This document shows positions 9,719 to 20,310 of a stretch of 64,000 nt of DNA, piece by piece. The stretch's first letter is position 1; each line of letters begins with the position of its first letter. The notes under the pieces are model-generated. The model ran no database searches. It saw only the letters and a list, made by a program, of their open reading frames with translations, and had not been told where the DNA came from. The DNA comes from Symbiodinium natans (lineage: Eukaryota; Sar; Dinophyceae; Suessiales; Symbiodiniaceae). The position numbers and the translations under genes are program-made. Location: NCBI GenBank assembly GCA_905221605.1, contig CAJNDS010002566.1, positions 52,501-116,500 on the forward strand. The letters are read 5' to 3'.

Positions 9719-10954
9719 GTGCCGCCACCGGCGCCGTCCCGGAGATGGGCTCCGAGCCTAGCGGACAGCAGAGCATCCAGGCCGCCAACGCAGAGTGGTG
9801 GCAGCAGCGATTCGAGGAAGGCCGACCCCTGGACCGCCGGAGGCGGAACGCCGACAGGGCTATCTGGCATAAAAATTTACCCCCGGCGCCGTCCGGGCGG
9901 CAAGAGGATCAAACCGGATCCAGCAATTCTTGACATCAACCTGGCGGAGGTCCCTTGTCCAACGACGAATCCCTGTCATGGAACAGGAGAGTCCAGGAGA
10001 GTGCTTTTTGATTTGATCTCGGATGGAGTGATTGATGATTCTCTTCGTTCGTGCAAGCCCTGCCCTCTGTGCGGGGCCCTGCGTGCCCAAGTCCTTCAGC
10101 ACCACCGACTTGGAGCGCACCGAGAAGTGTGAGCGGCGTGATTTCAAAGTTACAGCACTGACCCCTCACACGAGGAAGGGCTATAAGCCGTGCGGCAACA
10201 CCAAGGGGGATGGATGGCTGTTCCGCAACGACAATCCGAAGGACAGAAACAGCCATGGATTTCTCAGGGAACTGTCTGTCCCCCCGGTCACAGCGCCGGA
10301 GATGTTTGTGGTGAATTCAGTGCAGAGCAAGTGTGTCCTTCCGAGGCGCCTCCGAATGGAGGAGCCCGTTTGGCGATTTGGCTGTATCCCAAAGCCTTCG
10401 CCTCGGACACCGTTCCGAAGACCCTTGATGACCGCGAGGAGCTTAGCGCATATATGGCTCTCATGCCCAGGGACGAGGGTGATTTTGGCGGATTCAAGCA
10501 GGTGAGATTTGGAGTTGAGGATTCAGATGACGAGTTTGAGCTGATCATGCTAACGACAGTCCCAAAACTCGCCAGGGATGTTGCGCACTCATCGCCCAAG
10601 CTCAGCAATAGGCAAAGGAAGAAGGTGCTTAGTGGGATTCAGGAAATGGTTGCGGGAAACCGTGTGTTGCAAGCAATTGCGTTCAACGCTGCAGTGGCTA
10701 CGGATCACATGCTCGCTCTCACTCCCACTGAACCACCTATCTCGCATTGCAAATGGACGCCTGAACCTCTTGACGCGCAGGTGATCGCCGAGGCCATCAC
10801 CAACCTCGAGACGGGTGTGCCCGGTCTTGTAGTCTTGAGGGTCGATGCTCCCACCGAGGAGCTGTGTCTAGAGTGCGAAGACACAGCTGGAGTAAGCGTG
10901 GTCATGATCAGCCCTGACGGACATCCCACATTGGAGAGTACCGTTGAGGTATGA
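9719..10954 (+). pseudogene. retroelement linker frames between RapZ-like domain and integrase
   Basis: Two frames (9719-10132 and 10190-10954) have plausible codon patterns. The first contains a CPLCG pair near its end; the second carries RFGVEDSDDEFEL and a helical LSNRQRKKVLSGIQEMV segment. Neither shows a known domain, and no YxDD-type reverse transcriptase signature is present. They are best read as pieces of the polyprotein between protease and integrase. Confidence 0.4.
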
Positions 10955-11190
10955 GGCGATATGAGGCATCTCAGGGACAGGGCCGCGCATTGACGATGCA
11001 CTTCAGGTTCTGTGTGCGTGGACAGAGAGTTTTGGCATGAGTCCCAGGTGTTATGCTGACACAGAGGACCGAGATTTCTGGGTCACATGTCGGGACATCT
11101 CACAAGAACTTTATCTGAACTCCTATGCGCGCAGTTACTTCGTAGCATCAGGGGATCTAGACTCTGAAATGGAAGATTCCCGATGAAGAA

Positions 11191-12322
11191 ATGGCCGAAC
11201 AACTAAAGGAACAAGACAATGGAGCGTCAGTGTTTACCCCTGAAAAGCGAGAGCAGCTCATCCTTGAGCAGATGTCCTTCCCAGGCGCTCCGACGTCGGA
11301 GGGAGCAGCTTGGCGACGGTTCCCGCAGCGCGCCAGGGTGGCAATCAGGCGTCTCCACAGGGCATTCGGTCATCTTTCAGGCAAAGTCCTGAAGCAGGTC
11401 CTAAGGCAGAGCAAGGCATCCAAGGAGTTCATCCTAGACTTCACAGGTGCAAGGCTTGCGTGCACACCGCCCCATTTCCAAGACATCGCCCTGTGTCAGG
11501 TGAGTCAGTGTTCCCGAAAGAATTTAATTATACGCTCGGTTTGGATTGCCTTGAAGTGAAGGATGTGATGTTGATGGTGTCCGTTACACTGCAGTCAACA
11601 TGGTTGACATGGGGGCAAGCTTTCAGCAGGTAGCCCTGGTAAAGTCAGGAGGAGGAAATCCCAGTGCGCGGCAATGCCTTAACGCTTTCATGGAGCGTTG
11701 GGTGTCATGGGCCGGTCACCCGCAGCAGGTGGTGGTTGACAGAGGAACTCACTTTAAGGGAGAGTTCGCGCAGCACATTTCACAACATGGGATTCACCTC
11801 CGCAATGCACCCTTAGAGTTAGGGAAAGTAGAAAGGCACGGAGGTTTGCTCAAGGCACTGATAAGAAAGACCGTGCAAGAAATTCAGCCATCAGCGTGGG
11901 AGGACGTGGTCATGGTGGTTAGTGAGTGTGTGGCTACCAAGAACGAGCTGTCCCGTCATCAAGGTTGCAGTCCCTCGCAACACGTGCTGGGCAAACGGCC
12001 CAGAACCCCAGGATCAATCATGGACGAAGATGAGAACATGGGGAACGTGATGGCCCGTTTTGATGAGACATCCCCTTTTTACTCTCGGCGCAGGGCTCGG
12101 GAAGAGCGCGAAAGGCCTTTGTACCGTCTCGAAAAGTGGCTCGTGCGCTGCAGAGGAATGCGGCGCCCATGGACATGGACTACCGGGTGGGTGGTCATTT
12201 ATCGAAGGGACGACCTACCTGGGTCGACAGCCACTGTTTGGTCGACAGCAAGCCACGTGATAGGAGGTGGGGCAGAAAATGCTTATTGGGTGTGCCCGTG
12301 CTTGTCAATGCTAGGAAAATGA
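11191..12322 (+). pseudogene. retroelement integrase remnant with shortened catalytic core
   Basis: Three frames join up. The first carries IRRLHRAFGHLSG, the H-x3-H half of the zinc-binding domain. The second has RCKACVH, the C-x2-C half, and LGLDCLEVKD with the first catalytic Asp. The third has QQVVVDRGTHFKG with the second Asp (codon at 11738) and KVERHGG with the catalytic Glu (codon at 11831). Only 30 residues separate Asp and Glu, whereas the retroviral-type core has about 35, so an in-frame deletion of about five residues is likely. Two frameshifts and this deletion make it non-functional. Confidence 0.75.
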
Positions 12323-13065
12323 GCCCGGCAGACGAGGTCGAGGTTGCAGCAGTCAATGGTCCTGAACGGGAAAGGGATCCCGTGACAGCGCCTCCTACGC
12401 TGAGACCGGTTGCGAAAGCGTCATCAGCACCGTCTACCCCCATGAAAGTCGAAGCGCCAATGAGCTCTGCCCAAGCTTCCAGTGCACCAATGTCTCCGTC
12501 TGCTCCCGTCGTTGGCCGTGCCAAGAGGGCAGAGGTTCAAGCCAGAGATAAGATGGGCAGAGAACGTACACGATCACCGTTGAGACAGGAGTCCGATTCT
12601 TTGATGGCAGAAGCGCAGGACACCGATCCTGTAGAGGCAAAGGCTCACGAGTTCTTGGAGGCACAAGCGTTTGAAACGAGCCATTGTCTCGAGCTACTCA
12701 AGTTGTGCAAGCAGAGTAAGCTCAAGAGAACTCGAAGGTCGATGTTTCAGGACGCGACAGAAGAAGAGTTGGCCACAAGTTTTGGAGTTTACAGACATGG
12801 CGGTTTTGTTGGGATATCTAACTCCACCAAGCAGTATCCGCGTTTTGTGACTTATTTGAATCGCTTCTTGAGGCACCATTGCGAAAGGGAGGGTTCTTCG
12901 AACCAGCCTGGAATGCGCTCCAGATAAGCGAATCGCGAGCGGATCTGCGTAAAGATAACTCTAACCTGAAGGGAACCCGCAACTTCACCATCAGTTTAGG
13001 AAGTGATCTCCCCAGGAGGTCATCTTTGGGTAGAAAACCCTCGAGGCGATACCATGGTTGAGACG
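12323..13065 (+). pseudogene. retroelement integrase-RT linker region
   Basis: A Pro/Ala/Ser-rich segment precedes a conserved-looking stretch with FGVYRHGGFVGI, VTYLNRFLRHH and, after a frame change, WNALQISESRADLRKD and KGTRNFTISLG. I recognise this as the region just N-terminal of the reverse transcriptase in dinoflagellate copia-like polyproteins (from memory, not a search). It ends near 13,060 with PGGHLWVENPRGDT, after which RT motifs should begin but do not. Confidence 0.55.
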
Positions 13066-13721
13066 ATGAAGGAGGCCAACAGAGTAGTTGCACTGGCTTT
13101 GGGAGATGCGGATCGTAGTCTTGTGTTTCGTGCTAAGATACTGCCATGAGGCAGTGCGCCTCTTGCAGTAGTCACGTTTTGTGATGCTTCATTTGCAGCA
13201 GAGGCTGGGTGCAAGTCCCAGAGAGGCAGACTGCGCTATCTCACCGATGCAGAGACTGCCCGCGATGTGAATGCGTGCAAACACAAGTTTCATTTGGTAG
13301 CCTTCGGCAGTTCCACGATGCAAAGAGTTGTGAGGCGTACAGCTTGCAGCATGCAGCTGAACACGGCGACTGGAGTTGCAGGGCAAGCTTCCGTCACTGC
13401 ACGACTGGAGTGAGCTAGCACCAAGAAAGATGCTACACCTGCAGTACTCTGATTGCAGGTCACTCACAGACCATCTGCTATCGTCGGTACCTCGCCCCGT
13501 TGAAGACAAGAGGCTGGCTATCGAGATGGCCGCTTTACGCCAGGCCTTGTGGTACGCCAGCGAAGTGTTCGCGCCGAAATAGAGTTAGAGACATACTCCG
13601 CTGGATACCGACACATCTGCAACTTGCCGACTGCTTTACAAAAAGCATGAAACCGACGCTCCTCAATCAGGCCCTCATTGCAAATGAAGCCGTTGTCCGG
13701 GAGAACACGTCTCCCGAGTAA
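13066..13721 (+). pseudogene. retroelement RNase H remnant
   Basis: After KEANRVVALA the frame reads VVTFCDASFAAEAGCKSQ, with the CDASF motif that begins copia-type RNase H. STMQRVVRRTA follows in one frame, then in other frames RSLTDHLLSSVPRPVEDKRL and WIPTHLQLADCFTKSMKP, the usual C-terminal ADxxTK motif. At least three frame changes and a stop before the domain show it is degenerate. It lies only about 0.1 kb after the pre-RT linker, so RT has been deleted. Confidence 0.75.
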
Positions 13722-16700
13722 TGTTTCACGTCTCGCAGTAGACGCATTTTCCACTCGCTCCCCCGTAGATAAGACGGGTGTGGAATTACCCTGTCATTAG
13801 GGACCGGGGTGAGCTGCGTGACATTCAAATGCTGAAGGACGAATGCTAGTTTGTTTGTACAGTCACGCGTTCAGTCATGTATGGTAGCATTGAGACAGCT
13901 TGGTGACCGATAGGCGCCTTGGGCTCAGACCAAAAAGTGCAGCTGCGTAGTTTGTCACTGTGACTCCGGCCTCAGTACCCCGCTTCTGAAAGCTGCGAAC
14001 GGTGCTTTGCCGAACAGCCAGGAATCGGTGACCAAGACGAAAGACGAGAAGCGATCTACTTTTTCACACGCACAAGACCAAGGCCTTTCAAGAAGTCTGC
14101 ATTTGTTGATTTGCGTTCCCGCCATTGCACCGGCACGTATTTGTATCTTCTTCCTGCAGGGCGCAAGCAGAAGGCGAAGGCCAGTGTGTCGAAGGACAGT
14201 TAGGAAAATACTTGAACCCATGTTGGATGATTTGCTACCTTACGCCCCAGCCCTATCCACCCCTCTAACCACCCCTAGCCCAACCACATCATTACCCGAC
14301 TACCCCCACCGGCCCAACTCAACCCAAGCATGGGCAAGGCCTCCCTCAATTCATCTGTAGTTAAGTAAGATCTTCCACTAATTGCTTATGCCACTCATGA
14401 TTTAAGAATTTGAAAAAAGTAAAATTAATGCATAATTGTGATTTCTGCCATGCGCAGATCCGTTCAAGGAAGGTCAAAACGCCGGTGAACAGGAAAGGGG
14501 AAGTTGTCAGGTTCAGTGGGCTTTGCAGTTTTCATGGGTTTCGGGGGCTTCGCAGGTGGTCGGGCTGTTGTGTTTGGAGATTGTTCGCGGAGCCTGACAG
14601 CTTTATGTGAAGAAAGCAACAGGACTTCTCAAGCTGTGCCAGGGTATTTGGGCTTCATCCGTCGGGGACAGTCCATGTACGCCTCCGCTTCCAATAATGC
14701 CAGCGATAGCCATTTTGTCCAGAGATTCGCCAACGCTCAGTGTTTTCTGTGCTCTTTGGCCGGGCCGGACCTCAAGCTAACTTCAGGGAGCTCGTGCGGA
14801 AATGCATATCTGTTCAATCTGTCATGGCGATGCGATTCCATGCCCGCAGCCGGTGGTCAGCTTCTCAGTTCGACAACCTGCACTTCGATGATTGATTGAG
14901 CGGTGGTGTTGCTTGGTGTCATGTGGCCCCGATGGTCAGCATGTTTTCGAATCACTGTCGATGTTGGTGTTGGGTGCGTGTGTTGGCGCCAAGAGTGTCG
15001 GGGACATCTTTCATGCCTTGAGAGCGAGTATGTTTGTGGGCACGAGCTGTGCTGCAGGTTGAACAAGCATGGGAGGTGCTGCCCGTCAGTCTACATGGTT
15101 TTCGGTTTGTGGAGTCTGTGGAGTCCCTGGTTTTACTGCCAAAGTGAACATAGGTTTGGCTGGTCCTTCGCTTGACAGCCCTTGGGAGCAGCGAGCCAGC
15201 CTCAGAGCTTCTACTTGCCTTGGATGGCTTTGACATGATGTTCACTCTTCCGACTCGGAGCGTTTCCAATTGAATTTCCAATTGTGCTAGAGGCTCAGTG
15301 TGGGGGGCTTGTTAGCGAAAACCTTTCTGGGTTGGGTTCCGCGCAGCGTGCTTTCAGATCGCATTCTGACGGAAGCGGCCACACGGTCAACCGAGGAGAG
15401 TTGGACGGAATGATTCTAGGAGGCCACGAAGAGGAAATGGTCAAGGGAGGAGCATGTGGACGGGAGAGGCACGGGGGGAGGTATGGACCATGGGGGTTGA
15501 CGCGTGACGGGCAGGGTGTGGGGGAACGAGATCCCGTTCGCGGCTGGGGAGCGGGACACATGCACAAGGGTTCAGAGTGCGATATCTGGTTGACCGTGGA
15601 CTGAGAAAGGGGGAGCGTGATAGCCGGTTGATGGGAGGAGGCATAGACTCGCCCTCGGTGCTCTCCGCATTCCCCGTTTTTTTTTTTTTGTGTGTGTGTG
15701 TGTATACGCACACCCTCCTTAGCCATGCTGTGCTCGCCTTCCGCGCTCTCTGCGCCCTCCCTCTGCGCGTGCTGCTTGCCCTCTGCGCCCTCCACACCCT
15801 CCGCTTCCTCCGTGCTTCGCTTCCTCCACCACCCTCCACCGCCCTCAATCTTGCGGACGTGTTATGTTCACGCGGCACCTTCTTTCTCACTGTTCCTGTG
15901 GCTCAGGTGGTGGGCTCCAGCTGGCTTCTCCGGGCAACTTTCAAAGAACCCGGCTATGTCTTCAACTGTTGCTTGATGGCACGCGATTCGATGGGGCGGT
16001 GCACGCTGCTCGTGCTTGTGACAAAGTGTTAGATTGGGGCGGTGCCAAGGCCAGCTTCGACACCTGGCGATGGCAGATTTGTGCTTGTCTTTGGTTGAAC
16101 CTCGGCATACCTCGAAGTCCTGCACAAGTCAGTATCGTTTGCAATTCGAACGTCAACGTCTCGCAGTGTCATGTAGCCTCCGAGCTATTCCGGATGCCTC
16201 CCTGATTTCGGCAGTCTTGTGAGGACCCTGGCTATGAGTGCATGCCCTACACGGCCCGTGGACGGAACACACGACAAGTCAGGGAGGAGCCGAGATGCAA
16301 CGAGCTGCAACGAGGCTTGCCGTTTGGGCGATTTGGCCTTTGGGACGTGAACTTCCGCAGCAGTTTAGCATTTTCTGTGTGGCGCCGAGCCTCACCCACT
16401 GAAGAAGTCGAGAACCCTGCCTTGTGAGAACATGGGAGAGCTCAGCTGTCGAAGTGCCTGTGAGCCCCAGGTCGTGGCCTCTTTCATGCGCTTCTATGCG
16501 CCGTTTGCTTTGTGGAGGCGCAAATCGCCGCTGGGGCTCCTTGGCTCGTGGCTTGATGCTTGTGCCCTGGCGTTGCTTGCATGCGTCCAGCCAGTGCCAC
16601 AGCGGTGTGGCACTCCACTCAGGTTATGGGCAGCGCGCTTCATAGCCAGCGGTGCTTCCGGCTTCTGGTCCGGGGGTTTGTGAAGAGCATTTTTAAGTAG

Positions 16701-17010
16701 AGCCTTTTTGTTCTCGCTGTAACTGTATGCGGCGAGGCCAAGCTTCTTGTGTTCTCGTGGCCGGCAGCTGCTGCCGTTGGGGCTTGGGGCCTCAGGTTCT
16801 CAATGTGCTCAAGAGATGTTATTTGTAGTTGCTTTTGAGTTTTTTTCTGTTCTGCCTAAAGAGCTCAGGCATTGGATGTTGCTTCCATGCACCTGCACAT
16901 GGAAGGCTTGATGCGGCTTGAGCTGGTTGCCCTGACAGAAAGGGTGTACGCACGCGGAAGCTGTGGCCATGCATGCAGTGTGTTCCGGGCCCAATCCCGT
17001 AAGCTTGTTT

Positions 17011-17190
17011 AGAAGAAGAGGAAGAGGAAGAGGAAGAGGAAGAGGAAGAGGAAGAGGAAGAGGAAGAGGAAGAGGAAGAGGAAGAGGAAGAGGAAGAGGA
17101 AGAGGAAGAGGAAGAGGAAGAGGACGAGGACGAGGACGAGGAAGAGGAAGAGGAAGAGGACGAGGAAGAGGAGGACGAAGAGGAAGGGTA
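17011..17190. repeat. (GAAGAG)n hexanucleotide microsatellite
   Basis: About 30 copies of GAAGAG run almost without interruption, with a few GACGAG variants near the right end. It is purine-only on the + strand, so triplex formation is possible. Long Arg-Gly, Ser or Leu-Phe open frames on both strands are artefacts of the repeat. Confidence 0.97.
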
Positions 17191-17690
17191 CAAGCAGGAG
17201 GGGGATGGCCAAACCGAGTGAGGAGGATAGGAGTGAGAGAGAGAGCCGGCTAACCCCCCCCCCAATGCAACACTCTGCAACTTCGCAATCTCCCCCTTCC
17301 ACCGGCGCTGACGTGTTGCCCTCTTCACTACTCTACTGACGTCTCCGTCGCGGAAGGGGAAGAGCAAGGAAAAGCTTATGCTTGCTTCGACCCCTTTTCA
17401 GGGCAAACTTCTGCCCTTGAGGAGCCCCGAAGCTGAGCCATGAACGGAAAGGGCAATGGCAATGCAGGATGTGCCCAGGGAGCAGGATATGCAAGTATAG
17501 AACCCGCACACCGTAGATGCGGCATTGATAGCGGTGTGGCCCGATTTCGACAAACCAGCAATCTTGCTGTGACTTTGTAACTGTTTCGTTTTGTTGCTGG
17601 TCTTCGATTCCCGGGCAAGCTAGCACGGGAAAGATCAGCAGCAACACCAAGCTCAGTCGATCACAACTGTTTGCGTTCCTAGGCTAGGGA

Positions 17691-17745
17691 GCGAGACACG
17701 CGAGACACGCGAGACACGTGAGACACGCGAGACGCGCGAGACACC
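17691..17745. repeat. 9-bp tandem repeat GCGAGACAC
   Basis: Roughly six copies of GCGAGACAC with single-base variants (GTGAGACAC, GCGAGACGC). Confidence 0.92.
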
Positions 17746-20310
17746 AACGGGAGTTTGCTCAGGACGTGCAGTGCCAATCTGGATGAAGAGAGAACACAGA
17801 GAGTTCGAGTGTGACATCGCGAAGAACTTTGTGCGGTAGCAACGGACAGTGGTCGTGGAAGTCAACCGAGCCCATTTGTAGACACTGCAGGCCAAAGAGC
17901 CTTCGGCTTCACAAAGGTGCTTGAAGTCGCTCGCCCCCCAGGATGAAAGCTGGTGTAGGTGCACCGGTCACAGGCACATGCACTGCTGGCCCGGCATCTT
18001 AGGTGCTCTGCGCAAACTTTTTATGCACGTCGAGACCAAAGTCAAAGGGTTTTCCTGTTTGTGATAGGGAAACACGTCCCGGCTCCTTCCAAGGTTGTTA
18101 ATGTATCTGGCATCGTTGGTGGCGGTTGTGCGGACGCCGTCGCCAAGCGCCGTTGTGAGGAGCTGGGGGGGGGGGGCCTCTGACCTCTGGGCAAGTCGAC
18201 GATGCTCTCCGTCTCGTTTATCTCAGACTTCTCCCAGACTTCTCTCAGACATCTCTGCGTGATCCAGCGAATGAAGGAGGGCATCCTGGCGGGCCTTGGC
18301 TTACCCATGCGGTTTCCTCGTCACCGTTGCGGCCTCAGACATGGCCACTTCGAAGCAGATGGGCCGCTGCGGATCGATCTGACTTGTGTGTGCTGCTTTC
18401 AAGGCTTTTCCAGAATGGTTGCTCTATGTGGGAGTCCTCCCAGAAGACCTGTGGTTACTGGGCAGCCTGATGCAGCCTGAAACTTTCGGAATCTCAAACC
18501 CATGTTCAGTTTGTCGGGTTCCGTCTGCACTTTTGCCAGCCGAGCCTAAGTGCTGATTTGCCGATCCAAGGTTTGGTCGTTTCGCCAGCTTTGCCATGTA
18601 CAGTAACGGTGGGTGCCCGAGTTGGGTTGAAGGAGCTGCGAAAAACCAGAATGCAACACACACACACACATCCTATGTTTCATGTACTTTGTCTTATCTT
18701 TATAGAGCTAACGTGGCTGGCGGTGGGAAGAGATGCCGATAGACTGTTCACGTCAATGAGATACTGTGTTCGACATGTTCTGCTCAAGAATGCGTGATGT
18801 GTTGGAACTAGACTGGTGCATGGTGAACTGCAAGCAAACCGTACAGACCGCTACACTTGCATACGCTCGTCCTCACTGCGTGACAACGCGTAATGCAATG
18901 TTGTACACGTGTTTGTGTGTTTGCATGTGTACGCCTTAGGCTGGGTGAATGCAGCTGTCTACGGCTGGCAGAACAGGCACATTTGCTTGCGGCCTAGCAA
19001 GAACCGACAAGGAAAGAGACCGGGGCCATCGGGGTCGTGTTGTCCTCGTCTTTTAACGAGGCCCAGGGTCCAGAAGGCCAAGCAGAAGGCCAAGCAGAAG
19101 ACCAAGTGCAAGTAGCCTTCCCGAGGGCAATACCGGCAACGCCGGTCCCGCGCTTCTTGCACCAGGCCCCGGGCCACGATTGAAGCCAAATCGGCGAATA
19201 CGGCGAATGCGGCGAACACGTCGCAATATTGAGCATAAAGTTCTGCATTGCTGAGGTGCCGCTTCGCTCCTGCCCTCTTTCCACGTCGGTTTTGGCAGCC
19301 GCGAGTCCCGCTCGTTCCCACACGCGGCCCTTCTCAATAATCAGCCTTTTTTTGCTGTTCTGCACTCTCGGTTGATCGACAAGGTCTCTTCCGAAGAGCT
19401 CGGTGAGGAGGCTAGTGGTGCAATGCAAATCGGAGCGCGGCAGCCTTGCTCCAACATCTGTTGTCTGGAACACATCAGTGGAGGCCTGCCCAGAGCGGCC
19501 AAGCTGCAATGTCCCTGACTTCCCACGACTGGCCAGCCTCAGCCTGTGTTCTGATCCATGCCCGGCACATCTCATCAGTGTCATCAATGTCATATCAATG
19601 TCATCAGTATGTGTATCTCACATCATCTTTCTCTTTAGGACTTGGGAGCACTGAGGTTCGGACTCCGCCGCCATCGCCGGCAATCCGCCGGACCCACTGC
19701 AGGGGACGGAGGACGAGGTACGGGATGTACAGATTCGGGGTGAGTCGGCTGTACATCAAGCACTTTCGCTCCTGCCTGTATGGCATGAACAACGGAAGCC
19801 AGCTTGAGTTTAGAATGTTTTGAAAGTTCTCTAGCAGAGGAGGATGAGATTAGGAGAAGCCCCTCCTTGCTTGACTGTAGTTTTGACATCTCCTTCAGCA
19901 TAGAGGTTGCACCGGGCATTGGTGTTTATTGGTGTACAAGATGGGATATTTATCAGGTTAAGCAACTTGCAATGTTCTTGAAGTCTGCGCTGCAGCAAGA
20001 TGCAACAAGCATGCCAGTTCTCTGCTCGTTGCCAGAATCGCAGTGCCTAGAGATTCTGTTTGCAACAGGTGGTTGCTGGCTGGGCAGCCTATCTCGGGCC
20101 GCTCCTGACATAATGGCGGCAAAAAAAAGTTGCGACTTTGCCGTGCCATGCGGCAACCAGCGGATGCTTGGCCTCAAGCTGAACCTCGAAAGACATTCTT
20201 TTTCAAAGTCCTTGTGTGACTTGACAGCAGATCCGGAGCTCGAAGCCGGACATCAGCCGCCTGCTTCAAGGAAAGCGTAGCGCCGCCGGTTTGTTCTTGG
20301 CAGCCTTGCC

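Larger units (their letters stand above)
6560..13800 (+). mobile_element. decayed Ty1/copia-like retroelement lacking reverse transcriptase
   Basis: Domains appear in copia order on the + strand: aspartic protease (about 7.76 kb), integrase zinc-binding and catalytic core (11.3-12.0 kb), linker (12.3-13.05 kb) and RNase H (13.17-13.72 kb). Many frame changes and stops show it is dead. The reverse transcriptase that should lie between linker and RNase H is missing: the linker reads GGHLWVENPRGDT near 13,035-13,060 and runs directly into the pre-RNase-H segment. Between protease and integrase are unusual extra frames, including a RapZ-C-like domain. The right LTR may start at TGTGGAATTACCC (about 13,780) after a purine-rich AAGACGGG; no matching left LTR was found. 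Confidence 0.8.
13801..20310. other. intergenic DNA, no gene recognised
   Basis: Many short open frames occur on both strands but none has domains or consistent splice neighbours. Visible features are C-rich telomere-like text at 14,240-14,335, a partial spliced-leader-like word at 14,707, poly-T/(GT)n at 15,679-15,705, a pyrimidine-rich stretch to 15,850, and the repeats listed separately. Confidence 0.5.

Noticed and set aside
15295-15890. Overlapping minus-strand frames of 149-166 residues
   Set aside because: They arise from purine/pyrimidine-biased sequence around (GT)n and CTCC-rich DNA; there is no conserved motif.
16819-17367. Frame with a long poly-Ser tract
   Set aside because: Translation of (GAAGAG)n; there is no coding context on either side.
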